Below, one piece after another: positions 35,982 to 43,111 of a stretch of 64,000 nucleotides of DNA. The position numbers and the translations under genes were made by a program. Source of the DNA: Kaistia adipata DSM 17808 (GTDB lineage Bacteria > Pseudomonadota > Alphaproteobacteria > Rhizobiales > Kaistiaceae). The stretch is taken from contig NZ_KE383991.1 of NCBI RefSeq assembly GCF_000423225.1, positions 568,217-632,216 of the forward strand, in the 5' to 3' direction. Each line of letters begins with the position of its first letter. Position 1 is the first letter of the stretch. Under the pieces are notes generated by a model. That model made no database searches, was not told the origin of the DNA, and saw only the letters and a list, made by a program, of their open reading frames with translations.

Positions 35982-36405
35982 GGACCCAATCCTTTCTGCC
36001 GCTGGCAGACGGCGCGGGGACAGACCTTGGCAGCGGCCAGGGCGCGCGGCGTCCGTCGGTACGGCGTCGCGGCGCCCGGCCCATCCCGACGCGTCCGCCG
36101 ACGCATTCGATGCGAGAGACAGAAAAACGCGCTGGAGGGACATGCGTTCCCCGCAGCGCCGCGACGGGGGCGGCGCGGGAACTGCCTGCGCGCGCGGCGG
36201 ATCGCCTGATCGGTTTCGCGGCAATTGCCCCGTTACGCGGCGGTTTCGAAGAAATCGGCCGATTGGCACTAGCCAAGACTGCCCCGCTCCTATGCAATGA
36301 ACCCTGCAATCCCGGCGCGGAAGCCGCCGTCTCGTCAATCGGAAGCGGTTGGCACGATGCTTGCGGTTCCGAAACCGGGACAACACAAGGGGGGATAGCG
36401 CGCAG
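35982..36405. promoter_or_regulatory. Divergent promoter region of the Anbu operon with an enhancer-like palindrome
   Basis: No gene. About 80 bp upstream of the sigma-54 element there is a palindrome TTGGC-ACTA-GCCAA (36263-36276), at a distance typical of a bacterial enhancer-binding protein site. It does not match the NtrC consensus well. The left part is GC-rich and presumably contains the VOC gene's promoter. Confidence 0.5.
36350..36364 (+). promoter_or_regulatory. Sigma-54 (RpoN) promoter, -24/-12 elements
   Basis: TGGCAC (36350-36355), five bases, then TTGC (36361-36364), preceded by T. This is the consensus -24/-12 arrangement with correct spacing. Transcription would begin near 36375, giving a leader of about 30 bases with the GGGGGGAT RBS before ATG 36406. 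It implies activation by an enhancer-binding protein, most often in response to nitrogen supply. Confidence 0.8.
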
Positions 36406-37824
36406 ATGTTCGTTGCCTTCGACGAGATGAGCGCCACCAGCGATGGCTGCCGGCCCGGCTACGAGATCCTCAAGCGCTGGCTGGACACGACAGCACCCGA
36501 TCTCCTGTCCACCCGCCGCGCCGAGGCCGAACTGCTGTTCCGCCGCATCGGCATCACCTTCGCCGTCTATGGCGACAATGACGGCGAGGAACGGATCATC
36601 CCGTTCGACATCATCCCGCGCATCATCACCGCGCCGGAATGGACCCGGCTGTCGAAGGGGCTGGAGCAGCGGGTGAAGGCGCTCAACGCCTTCCTCGCCG
36701 ACATCTACTTCAAGGGCGAGATCCTGAGGGCCGGCGTCGTGCCCGAGGACCTGATCTACCAGAACCCCTACTACCGGCCGGAGATGGCGGGGCTGAAGCT
36801 CGCGCATGACATCTACGTGATGATCGCCGGCATCGACATCGTCCGCGTCGATCCCGACACCTTCTACGTGTTGGAGGACAATGCCCGCACGCCGTCCGGC
36901 GTCTCCTACATGCTGGAGAACCGGGAAGTGATGATGAAGCTGTTCCCGGACCTGTTCGCGGAACATCGCATCGCGCCGGTCGAGAACTATCCGGACGCCC
37001 TGCTCGCGACGCTGAAGTCGGTCGCGCCGCGCTCGGCGCCGGGCGACCCGACCGTGGCGCTGCTGACGCCGGGCCCGTTCAACTCGGCCTTCTACGAGCA
37101 CTCGTTCCTGGCCGACAAGCTCGGCATCGAGCTGGTCGAGGGCCGCGACCTGCTGGTGCGCGACAATGTCGTCTACATGCGTACCACCGAGGGGCCGAAG
37201 CGCGTCGACGTGCTCTATCGCCGCCTCGATGACGACTTCCTCGACCCCCTGACCTTCCGGCCGGATTCGATCCTCGGCGTGCCGGGGCTGATGAACGCCT
37301 ATCGCGCCGGCAACATCACGCTGTCCAACGCCGTCGGCACCGGCGTTGCCGACGACAAGGCGGTCTATTCCTACATGCCGGAGATCGTCCGCTTCTATCT
37401 CGGCGAGGAGCCGATCCTGAAGAACGTGCCGACCTGGCGCTGCCGCGAGCCCGACTCGCTCAAATACGTGCTCGACAATCTCGAGAGCATGGTCGTGAAG
37501 GAAGTCGCCGGATCGGGCGGCTACGGCATGCTGATCGGCCCGGCCTCCGACCGCAAGACGCGGGAGGAATTCGGCGCCAAGCTGAAGGCCAATCCGGACG
37601 ATTTCATCGCCCAGCCGACGCTGGCGCTCTCGACCTCGCCCACCTTCGTCGACGCCGGCATCGCGCCGCGCCATGTCGACCTGCGCCCCTTCGTGCTGTC
37701 GGGCCGCGACAAGGTCCGCATCGTGCCGGGCGGCCTGACCCGCGTGGCGCTGAAGGAAGGCTCGCTGGTCGTCAATTCCAGCCAGGGCGGAGGCACCAAG
37801 GATACCTGGGTGCTCGATGCCTGA
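36406..37824 (+). CDS. Circularly permuted ATP-grasp type 2 protein (DUF404/DUF407)
   Basis: Probable peptide or amide ligase that uses ATP to join a carboxylate and an amine; the substrate is unknown. 472 residues from ATG 36406. Conserved blocks: LQRVKALNAFLADIYF-type QRVKALNAFLADIY near 87-100, QNPYYRPEMAG near 121, VLEDNARTPSGVSYMLENR near 160, LLTPGPFNSAFYEHSFLAD near 222, and the ATP-site strands SMVVKEVAGSGGYGML near 363. First gene of the four-gene Anbu cluster behind the sigma-54 promoter. Comparative genomics has linked this family with alpha-E, transglutaminase and Anbu genes. Confidence 0.93.
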   Translation: MFVAFDEMSATSDGCRPGYEILKRWLDTTAPDLLSTRRAEAELLFRRIGITFAVYGDNDGEERIIPFDIIPRIITAPEWTRLSKGLEQRVKALNAFLADIYFKGEILRAGVVPEDLIYQNPYYRPEMAGLKLAHDIYVMIAGIDIVRVDPDTFYVLEDNARTPSGVSYMLENREVMMKLFPDLFAEHRIAPVENYPDALLATLKSVAPRSAPGDPTVALLTPGPFNSAFYEHSFLADKLGIELVEGRDLLVRDNVVYMRTTEGPKRVDVLYRRLDDDFLDPLTFRPDSILGVPGLMNAYRAGNITLSNAVGTGVADDKAVYSYMPEIVRFYLGEEPILKNVPTWRCREPDSLKYVLDNLESMVVKEVAGSGGYGMLIGPASDRKTREEFGAKLKANPDDFIAQPTLALSTSPTFVDAGIAPRHVDLRPFVLSGRDKVRIVPGGLTRVALKEGSLVVNSSQGGGTKDTWVLDA

Positions 37825-37851
37825 CCGTCCCGATCCCCGGAGTTCCGTTTC

Positions 37852-38793
37852 GTGCTGAGCCGTACCGCCGACAACCTGTTCTGGCTGGCCCGCTATGTCG
37901 AGCGAGCCGAGAACACCGCCCGCATCATCGATGCCGCCAACCGCCTCGCCGCCATGCCGATCGCCTATGCGGGCGGCTCGAACGAATGGGAGTCGGCCGT
38001 CGCCGCCACCGGCGCGCTCGGCCTGTTCAAGTCGCTGAACCGCGAGCCGACAGCCGAGAACATCATCGATTTCCTCGCCTTCTCGCCGGAAAACCCCTCC
38101 TCGATCCGCTCCTGCCTGGAGCGCGCCCGCGTCAATGCCCGCACGGTGCGCACCGCGCTGACTTCGGAGATGTGGGAGGCGATCAACGGCGCCTGGCTGG
38201 GCTTGCGCGATTTCGACGGCGCCGCGCGCGACCGCATGAAGCTCAACGCCTTCCTGATCTATGTGAAGGAGGCGTCGCTGCGCTTCGACGGCTCGGCCTA
38301 CCGGACGATGATCCGCAACGACGTCTATTTCTTCTCGAGCCTCGGCACCTTCATCGAGCGGGCCGACAACACGGCCCGCATCCTCGACGTAAAATACCAC
38401 CTGCTGTTGCCGGCGCAGGAGAGCGTCGGCGGCGGCCTCGACTATTTCCAGTGGTCGTCGATCCTGCGCTCGGTCTCGGCCAACACCGCCTATCATTGGG
38501 TCTATCGCGAGAGCCTGAAGCCCTCGCTCGTCGCCGACCTCCTGGTGCTGAACGACCAGCTGCCGCGCTCGCTCGCCTCCTGCTACGACAATATCTGCGG
38601 CTTCCTCGACGAGCTGTCGCTCGCCTATGGCCGCCAGGGCCTGGCGCAGCGCGTCGCCCGCTCGACCCGCAACCGGCTGCAGAACGCCACCATCGACGAC
38701 GTCTTCCGCGACGGCCTGCACGAGTTCCTGACCGAGTTCATCGGCGAGAACGGGCGCCTCGGCCAGGCGATCACCGACCAGTATCTCGTCTGA
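37852..38793 (+). CDS. Alpha-E domain-containing protein (DUF403)
   Basis: 313 residues, almost all helical. The signature is the opening MLSRTADNLFWLARYVERAE, repeated in spirit later as LGTFIERADNTARILDVKYH; RxxDNxFWLARYxERAE is diagnostic of the family. It begins with GTG at 37852, 27 bp after the ATP-grasp gene. The biochemical role is unknown, but the family almost always accompanies the permuted ATP-grasp protein and is thought to work with it. Confidence 0.93.
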   Translation: MLSRTADNLFWLARYVERAENTARIIDAANRLAAMPIAYAGGSNEWESAVAATGALGLFKSLNREPTAENIIDFLAFSPENPSSIRSCLERARVNARTVRTALTSEMWEAINGAWLGLRDFDGAARDRMKLNAFLIYVKEASLRFDGSAYRTMIRNDVYFFSSLGTFIERADNTARILDVKYHLLLPAQESVGGGLDYFQWSSILRSVSANTAYHWVYRESLKPSLVADLLVLNDQLPRSLASCYDNICGFLDELSLAYGRQGLAQRVARSTRNRLQNATIDDVFRDGLHEFLTEFIGENGRLGQAITDQYLV

Positions 38794-38806
38794 ACGGACC
38801 CGCGTC

Positions 38807-39625
38807 ATGCGCCTCAAAATCGTTCACGAGACCGCCTATCGCTTCGATCCGCCGGCGACCGGCGCGATCCAGACCCTGCGGCTGACGCCGCGCGGCCATG
38901 ACGGCCAGTTCGTCGTCAACTGGCGGATCGAGGTCGACCACGACTGCCGCCTCGACCCGGCGACCGACCCGTTCGGCAACATCGTGCACTCGTTCACGAC
39001 GGAGGGCCGGCTCGACGGGCTGACGATCACCGCGCTCGGCGACGTCGAGACGCACGACATGGCCGGCATGGTGCGCGGCCAGAAGGAGCGCTTCCCGATC
39101 GGCGTGTTCCTGCGCACAACGCCGCTGACCGTGCCGGACGCCGCCATCCGCGCCTTCGCCGAGGACGTCGCCGCCGCGGCGCCGGCCGACCCGCTGTCGC
39201 GCCTGCACGCGCTGATGGGGGCGCTGCACGAAAAGATCCTGCCGGGCGGCGACGGCGCCGACGACAGCGCCAGGGCGACCTTCGCCTCGGGCCGGGGCGA
39301 CGCGCGCGCCGCGGCGCATGCGATGATCGCCGCCGCCCGCCATCTCGGCCTCCCCGCCCGCTTCGCCAGCGGCTATCTCTTCCGCCCCGACGCCGCCGCG
39401 CCGGCCGGCGCCGAGCATGGCTGGGCCGAGGCGCATGTCGACGGCGTCGGCTGGATCGGCTTCGACGTCGCCCTGAATCTCTGCCCGACCGACACGCATG
39501 TGCGCCTCGCCATCGGCCTGGACGGCACCGGCGCCGCGCCCGTGCGCGGCACGGCCTATGGCGCAGGCCCCGCCATGCCGGCGGTTTCGATCAGCGTCGC
39601 GGAGGCACGCGCGGCCACGAGATAG
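38807..39625 (+). CDS. Transglutaminase-fold protein lacking the catalytic cysteine
   Basis: 272 residues: an N-terminal bacterial transglutaminase-like beta domain (MRLKIVHETAYRFDPPATGA) and a transglutaminase-core domain at about 110-225. In active relatives the core has GVCQD followed by a short gap and His. Here the aligned stretch is SGRGDARAAAH (161-171), so Cys is replaced by Ala166, Gln by Arg and Asp by Ala. The other triad members remain: His204 in AEHGWAEAHV and Asp220 in GWIGFDVALN. The protein should therefore be unable to act as a thiol peptidase or transferase, unless the reading is affected by sequence error, of which the frame shows no sign. It may bind rather than cut its substrate. 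It follows the alpha-E gene by 13 bp. Confidence 0.9.
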   Translation: MRLKIVHETAYRFDPPATGAIQTLRLTPRGHDGQFVVNWRIEVDHDCRLDPATDPFGNIVHSFTTEGRLDGLTITALGDVETHDMAGMVRGQKERFPIGVFLRTTPLTVPDAAIRAFAEDVAAAAPADPLSRLHALMGALHEKILPGGDGADDSARATFASGRGDARAAAHAMIAAARHLGLPARFASGYLFRPDAAAPAGAEHGWAEAHVDGVGWIGFDVALNLCPTDTHVRLAIGLDGTGAAPVRGTAYGAGPAMPAVSISVAEARAATR

Positions 39626-39704
39626 GGGAGGCATCGGAATTTCGCTTGCACCTCAAATCCACTCCCCTAAAACTCCGGCCGGGGTTGGGCAGGACGAAGA
39701 GTTT

Positions 39705-40448
39705 ATGACCTATTGCGTTGGAATTCTGGTGCGCGACGGGTTGGTCATGCTGGCCGACACCCGCACCAATGCCGGGCTCGACAACATCGCGACGTACCGG
39801 AAACTGCATCTTTTCCAGAACGACGGCGAGCGCGTGATCGCGATCGCCACGGCCGGCAATCTCGCCGTCAGCCAGTCCGTGCTGAACGTGCTGAGCGACG
39901 GCCTGGAAAACCCCGAGACCGGCAAGATCGAGACGATCCACACCGTCTCCTCGATGTTCAAGGTGGCCCAGTTCGTCGGCCGCGCGATCCGCGAGGTCTA
40001 TCGCATCCACGGCAAGTCGATGGAGCAGCAGGCGGCGGCCTTCGACGTCACCATGCTGATCGGCGGCCAGGTCAAGGGCGGGCGGCTGCGCCTGTTCATG
40101 GTCTATTCGGCCGGCAACTTCATCGAGGCCACCGCCGATACGCCCTATCTGCAGATCGGCGAGCACAAATACGGCAAGCCGATCCTGGACCGCGCCATTA
40201 CCGGCGAGACCGACCTCTCCGAGACCCTGAAGCTCGGCCTGATCTCGATGGATTCGACCCTGCGCTCGAACCTCGGCGTCGGCATGCCGATCGACATCGC
40301 CGTCATCCGCCGCGACGGGCTCAAGATCGAGACGTCGCACCGCATCGACGAGAGCGACGTCTATTTCGCCGATCTCCGGGCGCATTGGTCGGCGGCGCTG
40401 CGCGCCGCACACCAGGCGATCCCCAACCCGCCCTACGGGCGGGACTGA
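39705..40448 (+). CDS. Anbu peptidase (ancestral beta-subunit proteasome homologue)
   Basis: 247 residues. It begins MTYCVGILVRDGLVMLADTR; removal of Met exposes Thr as the N-terminal nucleophile of the Ntn-hydrolase fold. Asp17 and a lysine at position 32 (numbering from that Thr) complete the expected triad (ADTR, YRKL). It is longer than HslV, as Anbu is, and has the family's C-terminal extension (SAALRAAHQAIPNPPYG). Anbu proteins assemble into open rings or helices and their substrates are unknown. RBS AGGACGAAG precedes ATG 39705. Last gene of the cluster, 79 bp after the transglutaminase-fold gene. Confidence 0.93.
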   Translation: MTYCVGILVRDGLVMLADTRTNAGLDNIATYRKLHLFQNDGERVIAIATAGNLAVSQSVLNVLSDGLENPETGKIETIHTVSSMFKVAQFVGRAIREVYRIHGKSMEQQAAAFDVTMLIGGQVKGGRLRLFMVYSAGNFIEATADTPYLQIGEHKYGKPILDRAITGETDLSETLKLGLISMDSTLRSNLGVGMPIDIAVIRRDGLKIETSHRIDESDVYFADLRAHWSAALRAAHQAIPNPPYGRD

Positions 40449-40516
40449 TTGCTGCCCTGGCGTTGCTGATGCCGATCACCTCTCTTTGAGAGGGACATTC
40501 GCACAACACGGTTCCC

Positions 40517-40638
40517 AACATGCTGAGGAGCCCCGAAGGGGCGTCTCGAAGCACGCAGGGTGGCGATCAATCCATGCGTTGCCCCCTAAGCCGTGCGTCC
40601 TTCGAGACGGCTTGCTGTGCAAGCCTCCTCAGGATGTT
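40517..40638. repeat. Long palindromic intergenic repeat (type B)
   Basis: About 122 bp. The outer arms AACATGCTGAGGAG and CTCCTCAGGATGTT pair with one mismatch. Inner arms GTCTCGAAGCACGC and GCGTCCTTCGAGAC also pair, and there are small hairpins CCCCGAAGGGG and GCTTGCTGTGCAAGC. It lies between the convergent stops of anbu and usg. It is a dispersed element well known in Hyphomicrobiales genomes and could stabilise or end both transcripts. Confidence 0.85.
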
Positions 40639-40695
40639 GCCGACAGGGCGCTGCATGACTGGCTCTTGTCACGCTCGCGCACGCTGCCGATGCCC

Positions 40696-41022
40696 TCAGT
40701 TCAGGCTGAACTCCGCCGCGGCGATCCGACACTCCGCCGCGCCGATCAGCCTTTGATGCGCGACCCGGACCGAGTGCAGTGGCCCGTCGAGATCGCGCCG
40801 CCAGAAATCAAGGAAGCGGATCAGCTCCGGGAAATCCGGCGCCAGATCGTATTCCTGCCAGACATAGCTCTGCAGGAAGGAAGGATGATCGGGAAGCCGG
40901 TACAGGATATGGGCGGTCGTCAGTCCATAGCCGGAAAGCTGGCGCAACAGGGATGACGGCATGGGCACCTCATCGCAGATCAGAGCCATCCCGATGACGG
41001 GATGGTGGAATCGTCTCGCCAT
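40696..41022 (-). CDS. Usg family protein
   Basis: 108 residues, matching the short Usg proteins of alphaproteobacteria: LLRQLSGYGLTTAHILYRLP, SFLQSYVWQEYDLAPDFPEL and FLDFWRRDLDGPLHSVRVAH. The name comes from a gene upstream of an unrelated locus in other bacteria; no biochemical role is known. ATG 41022 is preceded by GGGGCG. It stands alone, convergent with anbu and divergent from the ArsR gene. Confidence 0.88.
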   Translation of the reverse strand: MARRFHHPVIGMALICDEVPMPSSLLRQLSGYGLTTAHILYRLPDHPSFLQSYVWQEYDLAPDFPELIRFLDFWRRDLDGPLHSVRVAHQRLIGAAECRIAAAEFSLN

Positions 41023-41178
41023 CGCCCCGAAAAAGCAAATGCAAAATGCACTTTATCGATTGAAATCATATATTTAGCAGCCATCCCTTCGAGTGCTGCC
41101 AAAGGACGTCCTGCCACCCTGGCGCCCCTGCCGGCCGGCCCCTTGACACCGACGGCCCAGGCGCCTTAACTTAACCGC

Positions 41179-41514
41179 ATGGTTAAGTATAGCGAAGCCG
41201 ATCTCGACCGCACCTTCTCCGCCCTGGCGGACCCGACCCGGAGGGCGCTGCTCGCCCGTCTTGGCCGCGAGGACGGCGTGTCGGTGAGCGAATTGGCCGA
41301 GCCGTTCCCGGTCTCGCTGCCGGCGATCATGAAGCACCTGAACGTCCTTTCGGACGCGGGCCTGATCCGCCGCGAGAAGTCCGGGCGCACGGTCACCTGC
41401 CGGCTGAACGCCGCGCCGCTCGCCGATGCGATGGCCTGGCTCGACTTCTATCAACGCTTCTGGTCGGCGCAGCTCGACCGCCTCGCGGACTTCGTGGAGA
41501 ACGAACCGACATGA
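41179..41514 (+). CDS. ArsR/SmtB-family transcriptional regulator
   Basis: 111 residues forming one winged HTH: LDRTFSALADPTRRALLARL at the start, VSELAEPFPVSLPAIMKHLNV as the recognition helix region, and SGRTVTCRLNA as the wing. No metal-binding cysteine motif (such as ELCVCDL) is present, so it probably senses something other than arsenic or zinc. Its stop overlaps the ATG of the AHSA1 gene (ATGA), a common pairing. TTAACTTAACCGC just upstream is AT-rich and may be part of its own promoter. Confidence 0.93.
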   Translation: MVKYSEADLDRTFSALADPTRRALLARLGREDGVSVSELAEPFPVSLPAIMKHLNVLSDAGLIRREKSGRTVTCRLNAAPLADAMAWLDFYQRFWSAQLDRLADFVENEPT

Positions 41515-41969
41515 CCGACACTGCCACCCTGCCGAGCGTCACGATCAAGCGCCAGATCAAGGCGTCGCCCGCCCGCATCTTCAAGGCCTGGACCGACCCC
41601 TCCAAGCTCGTGCACTGGTGGGGCCCGCACGAGACCGTGGACGGCAGCGTCGAGGCGGAGACGGACCTGCGGATCGGCGGCGGCTTTCGCCTGAGCTTCC
41701 GGACGGAGGACGGCCAGACCCATGCGGCGACCGGCCAGTTCCAGGAAATCGTCCCGGACGAGAAGCTGGTCTTCACCTGGACCTGGGACCGCGAGCCCGA
41801 CCAGAAGACGCTGATGACGATCACCATGCGCGGCGAGGAAGGCGGCACGATGCTGACCCTGACGCACGCGCTTCTCGCCGACGAGCCGACCCGCGCCAGC
41901 CACGAGAAGGGCTGGACCGGCGTCGTCGACCGGCTCGAGCGCTTCGTCACGCGCGGCGCGAAAAAGTAG
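41511..41969 (+). CDS. SRPBCC family protein (AHSA1-like)
   Basis: 152 residues with the START/Bet v 1-like fold: VTIKRQIKASPARIFKAWTD, LVHWWGPHETVDG, IVPDEKLVFTWTWD and SHEKGWTGVVDRLERFV. The cavity of these proteins binds small hydrophobic molecules; the exact role of bacterial AHSA1-type proteins next to ArsR regulators is not settled. Translationally coupled to the regulator. Confidence 0.92.
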   Translation: MTDTATLPSVTIKRQIKASPARIFKAWTDPSKLVHWWGPHETVDGSVEAETDLRIGGGFRLSFRTEDGQTHAATGQFQEIVPDEKLVFTWTWDREPDQKTLMTITMRGEEGGTMLTLTHALLADEPTRASHEKGWTGVVDRLERFVTRGAKK

Positions 41970-42142
41970 GGTCCGGCGACGGCGGTCCAAAAGGCCGCCG
42001 CGCGATCCACGGCATTCCATTGCGTTTGGCAGGCCCGCCCTGCCGATGACGGCCGGGTCCTGCCCGGCCGAATGCCCCGGCGTGCGCGTCCCCCGCTGCG
42101 CCCGTCGACATGGAAGGACAGTTTTCAGGAGGAGTTTCCAAA

Positions 42143-42895
42143 ATGAACATGCTCGACCGATCGACACCCGCCCCTCGCATCGTCTCGCGCGAGGAATGGC
42201 GCGCGGCCCGCAAGGCGCATCTCGCCCGCGAACGGGAAGTGACCCATCTCCACGACCAGCTCAGCGCCGAGCGGCGCGCCCTGCCCTGGGTCGAGGTCGA
42301 CAAGGACTATGTCTTCGAGGGGCCGAACGGCCGCGAGACGCTGGCCGACCTCTTCGAAGGCCGCAGCCAGCTCATCGTCTATCACTTCATGTTCGGACCG
42401 GACTGGAAGGAAGGCTGCGTCGGCTGCTCCTTCACCGCCGACCATTTCGACGGCGCCAACCTGCATCTCGCCCATCATGACGTGACTCTGGTCGCCGCCT
42501 CGCGCGCGCCCTATGCCGCGTTCCAGGAATTCCGCCAGCGCATGGGCTGGAAGTTCAAATGGGTGTCCTCGGCCGGCAGCGATTTCAACATCGACTACCA
42601 GGTCTACCCGTCCGAGGCGGAAGGCGCCGCCGGACGCTACGAATACAACTACGAGCTCCACGACGGCGCGCCGGACGAACATCACGGCATCAGCGTGTTC
42701 GTGAAGGGCGCGGACGGTCGGATCTTCCACACCTACTCGTCCTATGCGCGCGGCGTCGACATCCTTCTGGGTGCCCACAACATCCTCGACCTGACGCCGA
42801 AGGGGCGGAACGAGCGATCGACGATGGACTGGGTCCGCCTGCATGACCGCTACGAGGATCGCCCGGCCGCCGCCCACAGCTGCTGCGCCGACTAG
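42143..42895 (+). CDS. DUF899 family thioredoxin-fold protein
   Basis: 250 residues from ATG 42143, chosen for the strong RBS AGGAGGAG 9 bp upstream. N-terminal helical part (IVSREEWRAARKAHLARERE), then a thioredoxin-like domain with YHFMFGPDWKEGCVGCSF, whose CVGC sits where thioredoxins carry CxxC. Downstream blocks are RMGWKFKWVSSAGSDFNIDY and HTYSSYARGVDILLGAHNIL. Likely a redox protein of unknown substrate. The 173-bp gap from the AHSA1 gene leaves open whether it is in the same operon. The C-terminus ends in SCCAD. Confidence 0.92.
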   Translation: MNMLDRSTPAPRIVSREEWRAARKAHLAREREVTHLHDQLSAERRALPWVEVDKDYVFEGPNGRETLADLFEGRSQLIVYHFMFGPDWKEGCVGCSFTADHFDGANLHLAHHDVTLVAASRAPYAAFQEFRQRMGWKFKWVSSAGSDFNIDYQVYPSEAEGAAGRYEYNYELHDGAPDEHHGISVFVKGADGRIFHTYSSYARGVDILLGAHNILDLTPKGRNERSTMDWVRLHDRYEDRPAAAHSCCAD

Positions 42896-42913
42896 GATCG
42901 CATCACCGTCCTT

Positions 42914-43036
42914 CACCTCTCCCTGAGGGAGAGGTCGACGGCCGGAGGCCGGCGGGTGAGGGTTTACGCCTTCTCCGGATGGTTCCCTAAACCCTCACCC
43001 GGCTCTTCGAGCCGACCTCTCCCTCAGGGAGAGGTG
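42914..43036. repeat. Long palindromic intergenic repeat (type C)
   Basis: About 123 bp. Arms begin CACCTCTCCCTGAGGGAGAG and end with the same motif inverted; inner arms GGGTGAGGGTTTA and TAAACCCTCACCC pair as well. Each arm is itself a hairpin (CTCCCTGAGGGAG). It sits between the convergent DUF899 and MobA-fusion genes. Sequences of this type are dispersed in many alpha- and betaproteobacteria. Confidence 0.88.
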
Positions 43037-43111
43037 AGGAGCCACCACACCTGAGATCGCGCTCGGAAGGGCCGGATGAGGGGCAGGCTCGGGCATTCCG
43101 CTGAAGTCCGC

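Noticed and set aside
35515-38817. Minus-strand open frame of 1,100 codons
   Set aside because: It lies opposite the ATP-grasp and alpha-E genes, which have clear family motifs, so it is a shadow frame.
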